Part shown: piece after piece, positions 26,491 to 34,832 of the stretch
How the letters are laid out: each line of letters starts with the position of its first letter
Position numbering within the stretch: the first letter of the stretch is position 1
Origin: Nocardioides cavernae
GTDB taxonomy: Bacteria > Actinomycetota > Actinomycetes > Propionibacteriales > Nocardioidaceae
Assembly: GCF_016907475.1 (NCBI RefSeq)
Contig: NZ_JAFBCA010000001.1
Location: 3,658,001 to 3,722,000, forward strand
Reading direction: 5' to 3'
Length of the DNA stretch: 64,000 bases
Notes under the pieces: model-generated
What the model saw: the letters and a program-made list of their open reading frames with translations, nothing else
Told to the model about the DNA's origin: nothing
Database searches by the model: none
Made by a program: the position numbers and the translations under genes

Positions 26491-27837
26491 TCAGAGGACC
26501 GGCAGCATCCGGTCGCGCTCGTAGGCGGAGACCTGGGTGCGGTACTCCTCCCACTCGGCGCGCTTGTTGCGCAGGAAGTAGTCGAAGACGTGCTCGCCGA
26601 GCGTCTCGGCCAGCAGCTCGGAGTCCTCGGCGATGCCGATCGCGTCCCACAGGCTGCGCGGCAGGGGCGAGATCCCCAGCGCCTTGCGCTCGCGCTCGGT
26701 CAGCGACCAGACGTCGTCCTCGGCCTCGCGCGGCAGCTCGTAGCCCTCCTCGATCCCCTTCATGCCCGCCCCCAGGACCACGGCGAAGGCGAGGTAGGGG
26801 TTGCAGGCGGGGTCGATCGTGCGGAGCTCGACGCGGGTCGACTGGCCCTTGTTGGGCTTGTACATCGGCACGCGCACCATCGCGGAGCGGTTGTTGTGGC
26901 CCCAGCAGACGCCCGACGGGGCCTCGCCGCCGCCGAGGAGCCGCTTGTAGGAGTTGACCCACTGGTTGGTGACGACGCTGATCTCGGCGGCGTGGCGCAG
27001 GATGCCGGCGATGAACTGCCGACCGGTCTTGGAGAGCTGGTACTGCGCGCCGGCCTCGAAGAAGGCGTTGCGGTCGCCCTCGAAGAGCGACACGTGGGTG
27101 TGCATGCCCGACCCGGGGTGCGTCGTGAACGGCTTGGGCATGAAGGAGGCCCAGATGCCCTGGCCGAGCGCGACCTCACGGATGACGGTGCGGAAGGTCA
27201 TGATGTTGTCGGCGGTGGTGAGCGCGTCGGCGTAGCGCAGGTCGATCTCCTGCTGGCCGGGACCGCCCTCGTGGTGGCTGAACTCCACCGAGATGCCCAT
27301 CGCCTCGAGCATCGTGATCGCCTCGCGGCGGAAGTCGGCGCCGCGCGACTGCGCGGTGTGGTCGAAGAACCCGCTGCGGTCCACCGGCTCCGGCTCGTCA
27401 CCCTTCCCGGGCACGTCCTTGAACAGGTAGAACTCGATCTCGGGGTGCGTGTAGAAGGTGAACCCCTTGTCGGCCGCCGCGCTCAGCGTGCGCTTCAGGA
27501 CGTGCCGCGGGTCGGCGTAGGACGGGCTGCCGTCGGGCATCACGATGTCGCAGAACATGCGGGCCGTGGCCGGGCCGCCGTCCTCGCCGGTGCGCCAGGG
27601 CAGGATCTGGAACGTCGACGCGTCGGGGTGGGCGAGCATGTCGGACTCGTAGACGCGGGCGAAGCCCTCGATGGCCGAGCCGTCGAAGCCGATGCCCTCC
27701 TCGAAGGCGTTCTCGAGCTCGGCCGGGGCCACGCTCACGCTCTTGAGGAAGCCCAGCACGTCGGTGAACCACAGTCGCACGAACCGGACGTCACGCTCCT
27801 CGAGCGCCCGGAGCACGAAGTCCTCTTGCTTGCCCAT
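26491..27837 (-). CDS. glnA2: Glutamine synthetase family protein, GlnA2 type
   Basis: A type I glutamine synthetase-family enzyme of 448 residues. Key blocks are GFDGSAIEGF, PEIEFYLF, HHEGGPGQQEIDLRY (metal and glutamate site), GSGMHTHVSLF (ATP site), NSYKRL and the NPYLA region. A Tyr in GYELP stands where GlnA1 enzymes have the adenylylated Tyr (YDLP), so modification by the neighbouring GlnE is possible but not proven. Actinobacterial GlnA2 proteins next to glnE are the closest group; some relatives act on polyamines instead of ammonia. ATG at 27837 is preceded at six bases by TAGGGT, a leaderless promoter. Confidence 0.9.
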   Translation of the reverse strand: MGKQEDFVLRALEERDVRFVRLWFTDVLGFLKSVSVAPAELENAFEEGIGFDGSAIEGFARVYESDMLAHPDASTFQILPWRTGEDGGPATARMFCDIVMPDGSPSYADPRHVLKRTLSAAADKGFTFYTHPEIEFYLFKDVPGKGDEPEPVDRSGFFDHTAQSRGADFRREAITMLEAMGISVEFSHHEGGPGQQEIDLRYADALTTADNIMTFRTVIREVALGQGIWASFMPKPFTTHPGSGMHTHVSLFEGDRNAFFEAGAQYQLSKTGRQFIAGILRHAAEISVVTNQWVNSYKRLLGGGEAPSGVCWGHNNRSAMVRVPMYKPNKGQSTRVELRTIDPACNPYLAFAVVLGAGMKGIEEGYELPREAEDDVWSLTERERKALGISPLPRSLWDAIGIAEDSELLAETLGEHVFDYFLRNKRAEWEEYRTQVSAYERDRMLPVL

Positions 27838-27843
27838 GGCACC

Positions 27844-27849
27844 ACCCTA
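27844..27849 (-). promoter_or_regulatory. -10 hexamer, leaderless type, for glnA2-glnE
   Basis: TAGGGT on the minus strand lies six bases before the ATG at 27837; no ribosome binding site is present. Confidence 0.6.
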
Positions 27850-27891
27850 GGGGCACGGTCGTACGGCGGTCGGCCGGTGTCAGCAGCCGGA

Positions 27892-28650
27892 TCAGAAACC
27901 GGCGTCGGACGGCAGCCCGCCGCCGATCATCGCCTCGCGTCGGGCCCGGTCGGCCACGTGGAGCTCGCGCAGGACGCGTCGCAGCTGGGCCTCGTCGGGC
28001 ACCAGCCCGAAGCGCAGGTGGATGCCGGGCGGGTCGGGCTCGCGGTCGGTCGGCAGCAGGAACCTGCTGAGCGTCCACCTGTACGACGGCGCGCCGGCCA
28101 CAGCGGTCAGCACGAGAGCCGCCCACCGCGTGCCGAGGTTCTCCGGCACCACGGTGCCGACGTCGTCCCACGCGATCTCGCTGTCGATGCCGGCGCCGTG
28201 GAGCTCGACGAGGTCGGCCGAGATCCGCAGCTCGGGGCGACGCGACCACGCACGCCACAGCTCGGCCGCCAGCACCAGCAGGAACAGCGCCGGAATGCCG
28301 GCCACGACGCGTACGCCCGTCCGGTCGTCCAGCACCGCCGCCAGCGCGAGACCGATGCCGAGGGTCGTCAGCACGAGGGCGACGGCGGGCACCTGCCCGC
28401 GCTCGCCGAGGGCGAGCGCCCAGGCCGGGCGTCCGCGCAGCTCCGTCCGGCGCCAGGTCGAGACGCTGCGCCGCTGGCCGAGCACGACCATCGCCGCCAC
28501 GGACAGCATGAAGGCGCCGAGGACGAGGTTGAGCAGTCGCCGCTCCTCGGTCGTGGCGGCGAGGTAGAGCGCCCCGGCACCGATCAGGCCGGTGACGAGG
28601 GCGGTGAAGATCCCGACGGGACCGGAGGTGAAGACGTTGCGCCCCGCCAT
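27892..28650 (-). CDS. Hypothetical membrane protein, PH-like
   Basis: A 252-residue protein with four hydrophobic helices in pairs (about 14-30 and 40-58; 88-106 and 115-133), then a soluble C-terminal domain of about 110 residues (LRISADLVELHGAGIDSEIAWDDVGTVV) of the bacterial PH-like sort often seen in actinobacterial membrane proteins. ATG at 28650 lies four bases after the stop of the WXG-type gene, so it belongs to that transcript. Role unknown; it could be an accessory protein of the ESX-like cluster. Confidence 0.65.
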   Translation of the reverse strand: MAGRNVFTSGPVGIFTALVTGLIGAGALYLAATTEERRLLNLVLGAFMLSVAAMVVLGQRRSVSTWRRTELRGRPAWALALGERGQVPAVALVLTTLGIGLALAAVLDDRTGVRVVAGIPALFLLVLAAELWRAWSRRPELRISADLVELHGAGIDSEIAWDDVGTVVPENLGTRWAALVLTAVAGAPSYRWTLSRFLLPTDREPDPPGIHLRFGLVPDEAQLRRVLRELHVADRARREAMIGGGLPSDAGF

Positions 28651-28654
28651 CCGC

Positions 28655-29881
28655 TCAGAAGATCGAGTCAAAGACGTCTCCCACTCCCTCGCCGATCGAG
28701 CTGAAGGTCTCGCCGACCTCCTCGAACCCGTCGACGACCGCGCCACCCCAGTCGCCGAGGGTGTCGGCGCCGGAGTCGAAGAGGCTGTCGATGGCCCCGG
28801 AGGTGAAGGCGCCCACCACCGTACCGACGGCCGCGCCGACGATGACACCGGCCGCGGTGCCGACGCCGGGGATCGGGATGAAGCTGCCGACCACGCCGCC
28901 GAGGTAGGCACCGGACGCGGTGCCGGCGAGGATGGACGCGGCCGCGGGCACCGCGTTGGAGGTGATGGCCTGCGCCGGCCCCTCCTCCTCCCAGTCGGAC
29001 GCGATGCTGTAGCCCGCGGTGGCGATGTCGATGACCCACAACCCGCGGGTCAGGCCCTTGGGCAGCTCCCAGCTGGACAGCGCCCGTCGTGCGGACGGGT
29101 GGGCGTCGTCGAGGCGGTCGGCCTCGTCCATCAGGTCGTAGAAGCGACCGGGGTCGGTGACCCGGCCGTCGGGGGTCCGCAGCGCGTCCGCGTGAGCCCG
29201 CAGCTCGGCGGCACGCGTCAGCATCCGGTCGACCTCGCCGGTGAGGTGCGGCGTCGCGCGGCGGATGAGCTCGAGCTGGATGCCCGCCGAGATCAGCTGG
29301 CCCGACACGCCGACGTACGCCGAGTCGTGACGCTCCCACGCCGACGCCCCCGCCTCGAGGGCGCGCTGCCAGGCGTCCCAGGCCGCGGTGGCGTCCTCGA
29401 CGCACTGGTTCCAGACCTCGACCTTCAGGTTGTGGCGTCGGACGGCGGCGTCGCGCGCCTCCCACGCGTCCCACTCAGACGGCGTGGCGTCGGGAGCGGG
29501 CGACTGGCCGGCGGAAGGCGGCCCGTCGCCGGGGTTGCGGACGGTGAAGCCGTCGACCACGAGGTCGCCCTCGCGTGCGGCGGTGCGGACGTCGGCCATG
29601 GCGTCCTTGGCGGTGCGCATGTCCTCCGCGAGGTCGTCGACGAGCGTCGCGACGTGACCGGTGATCGAGGCACCGTCGTCGCCGGACTGCGCGAGCTCGC
29701 GGGCGCGCCCGGAGAACGCCGTGCCCGCCTCGCCCTGCCAGTCACCGGCGGCGTCGGTGCGCTGCTGCGCGACCGTGGTGGCCAGGCCGTCGAACCCGGT
29801 GCGCAGGTCCTGGCGCAGCCACCGGCCGACGGCACGGACGTTGGCGACCTCGCCCTCGATCTCGGTGTCGAGGTCAGCCAT
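28655..29881 (-). CDS. Large WXG100-like protein with glycine-zipper C terminus
   Basis: A 408-residue protein. The first 100 residues are helical with the turn motif GDWQGEAGTAFSGRA, a W-x-G element of the WXG100/LXG type exported by type VII secretion. A Pro/Gly linker follows near 115-135, a second helical region to about 290, and then a glycine-zipper segment (about 325-370: GVGTAAGVIVGAAVGTVVGAF) able to enter membranes. This build is common in putative ESX-secreted toxins. It overlaps the small upstream gene at 29874 by eight bases. No EccC ATPase gene is in the window. Toxic activity is inferred only. Confidence 0.7.
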   Translation of the reverse strand: MADLDTEIEGEVANVRAVGRWLRQDLRTGFDGLATTVAQQRTDAAGDWQGEAGTAFSGRARELAQSGDDGASITGHVATLVDDLAEDMRTAKDAMADVRTAAREGDLVVDGFTVRNPGDGPPSAGQSPAPDATPSEWDAWEARDAAVRRHNLKVEVWNQCVEDATAAWDAWQRALEAGASAWERHDSAYVGVSGQLISAGIQLELIRRATPHLTGEVDRMLTRAAELRAHADALRTPDGRVTDPGRFYDLMDEADRLDDAHPSARRALSSWELPKGLTRGLWVIDIATAGYSIASDWEEEGPAQAITSNAVPAAASILAGTASGAYLGGVVGSFIPIPGVGTAAGVIVGAAVGTVVGAFTSGAIDSLFDSGADTLGDWGGAVVDGFEEVGETFSSIGEGVGDVFDSIF

Positions 29882-30203
29882 CGGTGTCCACCCCGTTGAT
29901 CAGGAACGACGCGGCCTCGTGGGCGTCGACGGTGGCGACCGTGCTGTTGCAGTCCTCCACGGCGGCCGCGATGGTCGTGGACTCGAAGGCGAGCCGGGCG
30001 GCCGCGTCGCTGGCCGCGGCGAGGATCATCAGCAGCAGCGGCTCGGCCTGCCCCGTGCCGCCCGCGCCGGGGCGCGAGGTGCCGACGGAGTCGAAGGTCG
30101 ACCCGGCCTGCCCGAGCTGCTCGGCGACCCGGGTCAGGGTGGCGTGGTCGACGACCAGGCTGGAGGCACCACCACCGCCACCGCCGCCGTCCGCGGCGCT
30201 CAT
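29874..30203 (-). CDS. Small ESX/WXG100-like partner protein
   Basis: A 109-residue, mostly helical protein with a Gly-rich N terminus. VVDHATLTRVAEQLGQAGSTFDSVG resembles the first helix of EsxA-like and DUF6507/ESX-associated proteins, but the W-x-G turn is not clear. ATG at 30203 overlaps the upstream SAV_915 gene by four bases, and its own end overlaps the large WXG-type gene. It most likely forms a heterodimer with that protein. Confidence 0.6.
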   Translation of the reverse strand: MSAADGGGGGGGASSLVVDHATLTRVAEQLGQAGSTFDSVGTSRPGAGGTGQAEPLLLMILAAASDAAARLAFESTTIAAAVEDCNSTVATVDAHEAASFLINGVDTDG

Positions 30204-30532
30204 GCGGGCACCCCGGCCTCCGGGGCGCGACGCTCCTCGGGCACGTAGACGTCGGTGTAGACGATGTCGAACGGCCGCACGTCGTGGAGCATCTGGAGGC
30301 TCTGCAGCGGCAGCCCGAACCACGGCTGGTCCTCGCCCTGGCACGCCTGCAGCCGGTCGAGCGCGGAGTAGACGAGCAGGGCGGTGCGCCCGTCCTTCGT
30401 CTGGCGGTAGACCGCCTCGGCGTACCTCCCGTCGGTCACGTGGGACACGCACGGGATGTAGAGGAAGGGCGGGTAGTCCCGCGGAAGCCTGCGCGGCTCC
30501 GCGGGACCGGTCGCCGTGACGTCGTCGCTCAT
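30200..30532 (-). CDS. SAV_915-family protein
   Basis: A 110-residue soluble protein. DYPPFLYIPCVSH, DGRTALLVYSALDRL and QPWFGLPLQSLQ match the pattern of the SAV_915 family, an SseB-like group found beside ESX-type genes in actinobacteria. It is the first gene of the coupled set SAV_915, small ESX, large WXG, PH-like membrane protein. ATG at 30532. The molecular role of the family is unknown. Confidence 0.7.
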   Translation of the reverse strand: MSDDVTATGPAEPRRLPRDYPPFLYIPCVSHVTDGRYAEAVYRQTKDGRTALLVYSALDRLQACQGEDQPWFGLPLQSLQMLHDVRPFDIVYTDVYVPEERRAPEAGVPA

Positions 30533-30603
30533 GCGGAGGATCCTCCCCCGCACCCGCGTCCCGGAAACGTCCGGGTCGCACAGCGTCAGATCCCGCAGCA
30601 GGT

Positions 30604-31245
30604 TCAGCGGCAGATGTTGACGTCCTGCGAGCCCAGCACGCCGTCCCAGACCTTGCGCATCGGCGCGAGCCAGCTCTGGGTCGTCGGCACGAAGGCGATG
30701 CTGCCGTCGACCTCCTTCTTCTGGCCGCGCACGCGCACCTTCTCGACGACGAGCGGCACGACGACCTCCCGGCTGCGCACGCCCTCCCAGCAAGCCGACG
30801 CCTTGGTCTTGGTCACTGCCTCCTCGAGGGTGACGGTGTCGCCGACGCGCTCGCCGTTGTAGCGCCACGCGACCGTGGTGCGATAGCCGGTGAAGCCCTC
30901 CCAGGGCGCGACGACGGTGGCCGACATGCCCCAGGTGCGGCGGGTCGGGACGCGGAAGGTGACCGCGCCGCCGCTGACCTCCTTGGTCTGCGACTCCCAG
31001 ACGTGGACGACGTCGGCGTCGAGCGTGCCGCGCGCGTTGACGAGCTGGACCTCGCAGCCCTCGCAGTCGTCGACGGTGAAGGTCAGCGTGGTGCGCGCAG
31101 CGGCGCTGCGGTCGTCGGGCTGGGCCTGGGCGGGCTGGGCCTGGGCGGGCTGGGCCTGGGCGGGCGCGAACGCCAGCGAGCCGGTCAGGAGGGCGGCGCT
31201 CGCGAGCGCGGTGGTGCGGGCCAGGACGGTGGTGCGGTAGGTCAT
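30604..31245 (-). CDS. Secreted protein with AQP repeats
   Basis: A 213-residue exported protein. The signal peptide (about 1-32) ends AFAPAQA and is followed at once by three Gln-Pro-Ala-Gln-Ala units encoded by a 15-base tandem repeat. The mature part is beta-rich and holds Cys pairs: VDDCEGCEVQL, a Cys in ASACWEG, and a C-terminal NICR, probably two disulfides. I know no family. ATG at 31245. Confidence 0.65.
   Translation of the reverse strand: MTYRTTVLARTTALASAALLTGSLAFAPAQAQPAQAQPAQAQPDDRSAAARTTLTFTVDDCEGCEVQLVNARGTLDADVVHVWESQTKEVSGGAVTFRVPTRRTWGMSATVVAPWEGFTGYRTTVAWRYNGERVGDTVTLEEAVTKTKASACWEGVRSREVVVPLVVEKVRVRGQKKEVDGSIAFVPTTQSWLAPMRKVWDGVLGSQDVNICR
31117..31161. repeat. Three tandem 15-base repeats inside a secreted-protein gene
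   Basis: GGGCTGGGCCTGGGC occurs three times without gaps (31117-31131, 31132-31146, 31147-31161). It codes for the AQP-rich stretch after the signal peptide of the gene at 30604, a likely site of length variation by slippage. Confidence 0.85.
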
Positions 31246-31325
31246 CTCGGTCTCCCCGTGAGGTGGTCTGTCGCTGACTGGACGCACCTGCTCACCCGAA
31301 GGTTGCACGGGATGGGGCGGACCGG

Positions 31326-31757
31326 TCAGTCCTCGCCCAGCGTGTTGCGCTCGAGCTCGGCGAGCGTGGGGCGGCCGCGGTTGCAGAACACCTCGAGGTC
31401 GACGGAGTTGCGCCCGTCGCTGAAGACCGCGTCGACGTCGTCGTCCGGGCCCTTCTCCCAGCTGACGATGCGCCAGCCGGCGTCCTTGTCGGGGCGTACG
31501 CCGACGCCGTACGCCCACGTGTCGCGGCACTCGACGAGGAAGGCGCCCCACTCCCCCGAGATCTCCTCGGACACGCCCGGACCCTCGGGCTCGGGCACCG
31601 ACGCGGAGGACACCGAGACGTCGCGGGCGACCTCGTCGCCCACCGGTCCACGGTCGCGGATCGTGGCGCCGACGGTCGACACGGCGAAGACGCCGACGAG
31701 CACGGCGACGACCGTGGTGGCGGCCCACAGGCCGACGAGCAGCATCCGACGTCTCAC
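31326..31757 (-). CDS. Membrane-anchored extracytoplasmic protein
   Basis: A 143-residue protein with one N-terminal helix (LLVGLWAATTVVAVLVGVFA) and an extracytoplasmic domain of about 110 residues with two Cys (VECRDTWAYG and LEVFCNRG), probably disulfide-linked. GTG at 31757. It is divergent from the two-component system at 31869, 111 bases away, so it may be a target or an accessory sensor. No family recognised. Confidence 0.6.
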   Translation of the reverse strand: MRRRMLLVGLWAATTVVAVLVGVFAVSTVGATIRDRGPVGDEVARDVSVSSASVPEPEGPGVSEEISGEWGAFLVECRDTWAYGVGVRPDKDAGWRIVSWEKGPDDDVDAVFSDGRNSVDLEVFCNRGRPTLAELERNTLGED

Positions 31758-31856
31758 GGGACCATGGTGCCCGTCCGCACGACAGCGTGAGGTGAGGCGG
31801 TGGTTAAGGCACTGCTAAGGCTTGCTCGTCCCGCGGATCAGTGCGGTCGCGGGCGG

Positions 31857-31862
31857 TACGGT
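31857..31862 (+). promoter_or_regulatory. -10 hexamer, leaderless type, for response regulator
   Basis: TACGGT is followed by six bases and the GTG start at 31869, with no Shine-Dalgarno sequence. Confidence 0.6.
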
Positions 31863-31868
31863 CGCGAC

Positions 31869-32582
31869 GTGGCCGAGGTGCTGATCATCGAGGACGACGA
31901 CCGGATCCGGCCGTTGCTGGTGCGCGGCCTGCGCGAGTGCGGGCACACCGTGACCTCCGCGCCCACCGGAATGGGTGGCCTGCAGCTCGCGGTCGACTCC
32001 AGTCCCGACCTCGTCGTGCTCGACCTCGGGCTGCCTGACGTCGACGGCACCCAGGTGCTCTCCATGCTCCGTGCGGTCAGCCAGGTGCCGGTGATCATCG
32101 CGAGCGCCCGCGCCGACGACCCCTCCCTCGTGGGGGCTCTCGACGCCGGCGCCGACGACTACGTCGTCAAGCCGTTCACCAGCGCCCAGCTCGACGCCCG
32201 CATCCGCGCGGTCCTGCGCCGGGTCGAGGCGGGCCGCCAGCGGCCGTCGACGATCACCGTCGGCGGCCTCTCCGTCGACCTCGCCGGCCGACGGGTGCAC
32301 CTCGACGGCACCGAGGTCGACCTCACGCCGCGCGAGTTCGACCTGCTCGCCCACCTCGTCGAGCGGCCGGGCGAGGTGGTGACCAAGCGCGACCTGCTCG
32401 TCGAGGTGTGGCGCCAGCCGTGGGGCGGGTCGGACAAGACGGTCGACGTGCACCTGTCGTGGCTGCGCCGCAAGCTCGGCGAGACCGCCGCCGCCCCGCG
32501 CTACCTGACCACGGTGCGCGGCGTCGGCGTACGCCTCGCGGCACCGGTCCCCGACGTGCCCGCGCCGACCGAGGACGGCTGA
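31869..32582 (+). CDS. OmpR-family response regulator
   Basis: A two-component transcription factor of 237 residues. The receiver domain (1-118) begins EVLIIEDDDRIRPLLVRGL with the acidic pair, the phosphorylated residue D52 in VVLDLGLPDVDG, and the Lys of DDYVVKPFTSAQL. The winged-helix DNA-binding domain (about 130-228) has the OmpR signature VDLTPREFDLLAHLVERPGEVVTKRDLL and KTVDVHLSWLRRKLGE. GTG at 31869 is set by the leaderless promoter. The kinase gene follows after one base. Confidence 0.92.
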   Translation: MAEVLIIEDDDRIRPLLVRGLRECGHTVTSAPTGMGGLQLAVDSSPDLVVLDLGLPDVDGTQVLSMLRAVSQVPVIIASARADDPSLVGALDAGADDYVVKPFTSAQLDARIRAVLRRVEAGRQRPSTITVGGLSVDLAGRRVHLDGTEVDLTPREFDLLAHLVERPGEVVTKRDLLVEVWRQPWGGSDKTVDVHLSWLRRKLGETAAAPRYLTTVRGVGVRLAAPVPDVPAPTEDG

Positions 32583-32583
32583 G

Positions 32584-33882
32584 GTGCGCCGCAGCCTCCT
32601 GGTGACCGCGGCCGCGGCCATCTCGATGGTGCTGCTGGCCATGCTCGTGCCGATGGCGATCCTCGTGCGCAGCTACGCGCTGGAGGACCGCCTGGCCCGC
32701 GCGGCCCTCGAGGTGCAGGCCGTCGAGACGGTCGTGTCCGGGCAGGACGCCGGCGCGGTCGGGCAGTACGTCGACCGGCTCAACGACAAGGACAGCCACA
32801 CCCAGGTGACGGTGCTCTACCCCGACGGCCTCGAGATCGGACCGGACCGCGGCCAGGACGAGCTGGTCCTCGACGCCCGCAACACCGGCCGCGCCCGCGT
32901 CGACGACGTGCCGGGCGGGTCGCAGATCCTCGTGCCGGTGTCGCGGGGCGGCAACTCCGCCCTGCCCTCCCAGACCCCGGTGATCCGGATCGTCGTCGAC
33001 GAGCCGGGCATCACGTCGGTCGTCGGCGTCGCCTGGGGGCTGCTGGCCGTGCTGGCGCTGGCGCTGCTGGCCGGCTCACTGGTGGTCGTCGACCGCCTCG
33101 GCCGGTCGTTCGTGCTGCCCATCCGCCAGCTCGCCGAGCACACGCAGACGCTCGGCCGCCCGGGCGCCGTCACCCCGGTGGCGGCGATCGAGGGTCCGCC
33201 CGAGGTGCAGGAGCTCGCCGGCGCCGTCGAACGCCTCACCGGCCGCATCCAGCTGCTGCTCGCCCGCGAGCGGGAGAGCGTCGCCGACCTCTCCCACCGC
33301 CTGCGCACCCCCGTCACGGCGCTGCGACTGCGCGTCGAGACCGTCGACGACCCGGTCCTGCGCGACCGCCTGGCCGGCGACCTCGACGCGCTGCAGGCCA
33401 CCGTCGACGAGATCGTCCGCGAGGCCCGTCGCTCCGAGCGCGAGGGCCTCGACCCGCGCACCGACGCGGTCGCGGTCGTCACCGAGCGCGTGCGCCACTG
33501 GGAGGCGCTGGCCGAGGACCAGGGCCGCGCCTACGACCTGCACCTCACCGCGTCCGGGCCGCTGCTGCGGGCCAGCCGCGCCGACCTGGAGGCGCTGGTC
33601 GACGTGCTGCTCGACAACGTCTTCTCCCACACGCCCGACGACGCCGCCGTACGCATCACGCTGGACGCCACCGACGACCTGGTCGAGCTCGTCGTGGAGG
33701 ACGCCGGTCCCGGCCTGCCGGCCGGCCTCGACGCGACGGGTCGCGGCGAGAGCGGCTCGGGATCGACCGGCCTCGGTCTCTCCATCGCCGCGCGCACAGC
33801 CGAGGACTCCGGCGGTGCGATCACGACGGGTGCCTCGGACATGGGAGGAGCCCGGGTCTCCGTCACGTTGCGGACGGACTGA
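32584..33882 (+). CDS. Sensor histidine kinase
   Basis: The cognate kinase, 432 residues. Two membrane helices (about 6-26 and 145-168) enclose a 115-residue extracytoplasmic sensor region. HAMP follows, then the H-box VADLSHRLRTPVTALRLRVE with the phospho-accepting His, and an ATPase domain with N box LLDNVFSHTP, G1 box VEDAGPGLP and G2 box GSTGLGLSIA. GTG at 32584 is one base after the regulator stop, so the two are coupled. Flanking genes on both sides are small secreted proteins of unknown function and plausible targets. A long hairpin covers the end of the gene. Confidence 0.9.
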   Translation: MRRSLLVTAAAAISMVLLAMLVPMAILVRSYALEDRLARAALEVQAVETVVSGQDAGAVGQYVDRLNDKDSHTQVTVLYPDGLEIGPDRGQDELVLDARNTGRARVDDVPGGSQILVPVSRGGNSALPSQTPVIRIVVDEPGITSVVGVAWGLLAVLALALLAGSLVVVDRLGRSFVLPIRQLAEHTQTLGRPGAVTPVAAIEGPPEVQELAGAVERLTGRIQLLLARERESVADLSHRLRTPVTALRLRVETVDDPVLRDRLAGDLDALQATVDEIVREARRSEREGLDPRTDAVAVVTERVRHWEALAEDQGRAYDLHLTASGPLLRASRADLEALVDVLLDNVFSHTPDDAAVRITLDATDDLVELVVEDAGPGLPAGLDATGRGESGSGSTGLGLSIAARTAEDSGGAITTGASDMGGARVSVTLRTD

Positions 33883-33892
33883 CCCGGGCTCC
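33847..33892 (+). terminator. Hairpin over the end of the kinase gene
   Basis: A perfect 12-base inverted repeat, GGAGCCCGGGTC (33847-33858) and GACCCGGGCTCC (33881-33892), encloses the kinase stop codon and lies before the convergent gene at 33909. It has no T run. A terminator is the likely role. Confidence 0.5.
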
Positions 33893-33908
33893 TGCCGGTG
33901 AGCTGGTC

Positions 33909-34286
33909 TCAGGCCACGGAGACCTTCACCGAGCAGGCGCCGCCGCCGGCCGGCGTCACCGTGAGCTTGAAGGTGTCCTTGCCGCGGGTGTTCTTGCGGA
34001 AGGTGTCGAGGTCGAGCTCGCCCTCGTCGTCGGCCTTGAGGGTGCGGGACACCGCGACCTTGCCGTTGTGGCGGACCGCGACGGTCCACTCGCTGAACGC
34101 GCGGGCGTTCTCGATGTCGGCGTCGACGTCGTAGCCGCCGCGCTCGCGGTCGACGTTGAGCTCGTACGTCGCCCCGGCGCAGGTGCCGCGTCGCTCGACG
34201 TCGGCGCTCGCGGGGCCGGCGACGAGAACGGTGGTGCCTGCCGCAGCGGTCGCGACGAGGGTGGTGGCGATGAGCGTCTTCTTCAT
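33909..34286 (-). CDS. Small secreted protein A of a paralogous pair
   Basis: A 125-residue exported protein with a signal peptide (about 1-28, KKTLIATTLVATAAAGTTVLV). The mature part starts VERRGTCAGATYELNVD, then a beta-rich domain with a second Cys near the C terminus (GGACSVKV), probably a disulfide-closed beta sandwich. The gene just upstream (34334) encodes a similar protein (ERGTCGGATWELS), so the two arose by tandem duplication. It is convergent with the histidine kinase. Function unknown. Confidence 0.7.
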   Translation of the reverse strand: MKKTLIATTLVATAAAGTTVLVAGPASADVERRGTCAGATYELNVDRERGGYDVDADIENARAFSEWTVAVRHNGKVAVSRTLKADDEGELDLDTFRKNTRGKDTFKLTVTPAGGGACSVKVSVA

Positions 34287-34333
34287 GGGGTGTCTCCTCA
34301 GGTGGGGTGGATCGGGGTGTCTGGTGGGGTGGA

Positions 34334-34720
34334 TCAGGAGCCGAGCGTGGCGGTGCAGGGCTCGCCGTCGGCGGGCGTGAAGGTGACGGCGTACGTCGCG
34401 TCGCCGGGGTTGCCGTCGCTGTAGGCGTCGACGTCGATCTCCCCGTCCTCGTCGGTGGTGCGGGTGCCGGTCAGCAGGGAGGTGTCGTCGCGCGTCAGCT
34501 CGACCTCCCACTCCTCGCCGGGTCCGGCCGACTGCAGCTCGGCGCTCACCTCGGTGCCGCCGTCCTCGGCCTCGGCGCTCAGCTCCCAGGTGGCGCCGCC
34601 GCAGGTGCCGCGCTCGGTGGTCTGGGCCTCGACGGCGTTGCCGACGGCCCACCACGACCCGAGCCCGACCACGACCGCCGCCGCTGCGACGCCGCCGATG
34701 ACTGCCTTCTTCTTCTGCAC
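34334..34720 (-). CDS. Small secreted protein B of a paralogous pair
   Basis: A 128-residue protein with an N-terminal signal anchor (KKKAVIGGVAAAAVVVGLGSWWAVG) and a domain that shares the R-G-T-C-x-G-A-T-[YW]-E-L block, the DxDGE/DDEGE turn and the C-terminal Cys with the gene at 33909. GTG at 34720 has GAGGAGG upstream. Both belong to one transcript, 47 bases apart. Unlike A it lacks a clear cleavage site and may stay anchored. Confidence 0.7.
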   Translation of the reverse strand: MQKKKAVIGGVAAAAVVVGLGSWWAVGNAVEAQTTERGTCGGATWELSAEAEDGGTEVSAELQSAGPGEEWEVELTRDDTSLLTGTRTTDEDGEIDVDAYSDGNPGDATYAVTFTPADGEPCTATLGS

Positions 34721-34832
34721 GGTTCCTCCTCGTCGTCCGACGCCGGGTGCGGCGTCGTGACAGGAGGTTCGCGCGGGCGCGGCTAACCGCGCTCCAGCCC
34801 GTCGTTAAGGGCAGGCAAAGGCCCGTCCGCGC

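Noticed and set aside
23388..26957. A very long open frame (over 1,100 codons) on the plus strand
   Set aside because: It is antisense to glnE and the end of glnA2, whose motifs are unmistakable. High GC removes stop codons from the opposite strand.
31117..31161. The 15-base tandem repeat as a CRISPR-like or regulatory array
   Set aside because: Units abut without spacers and encode a simple peptide repeat in frame.
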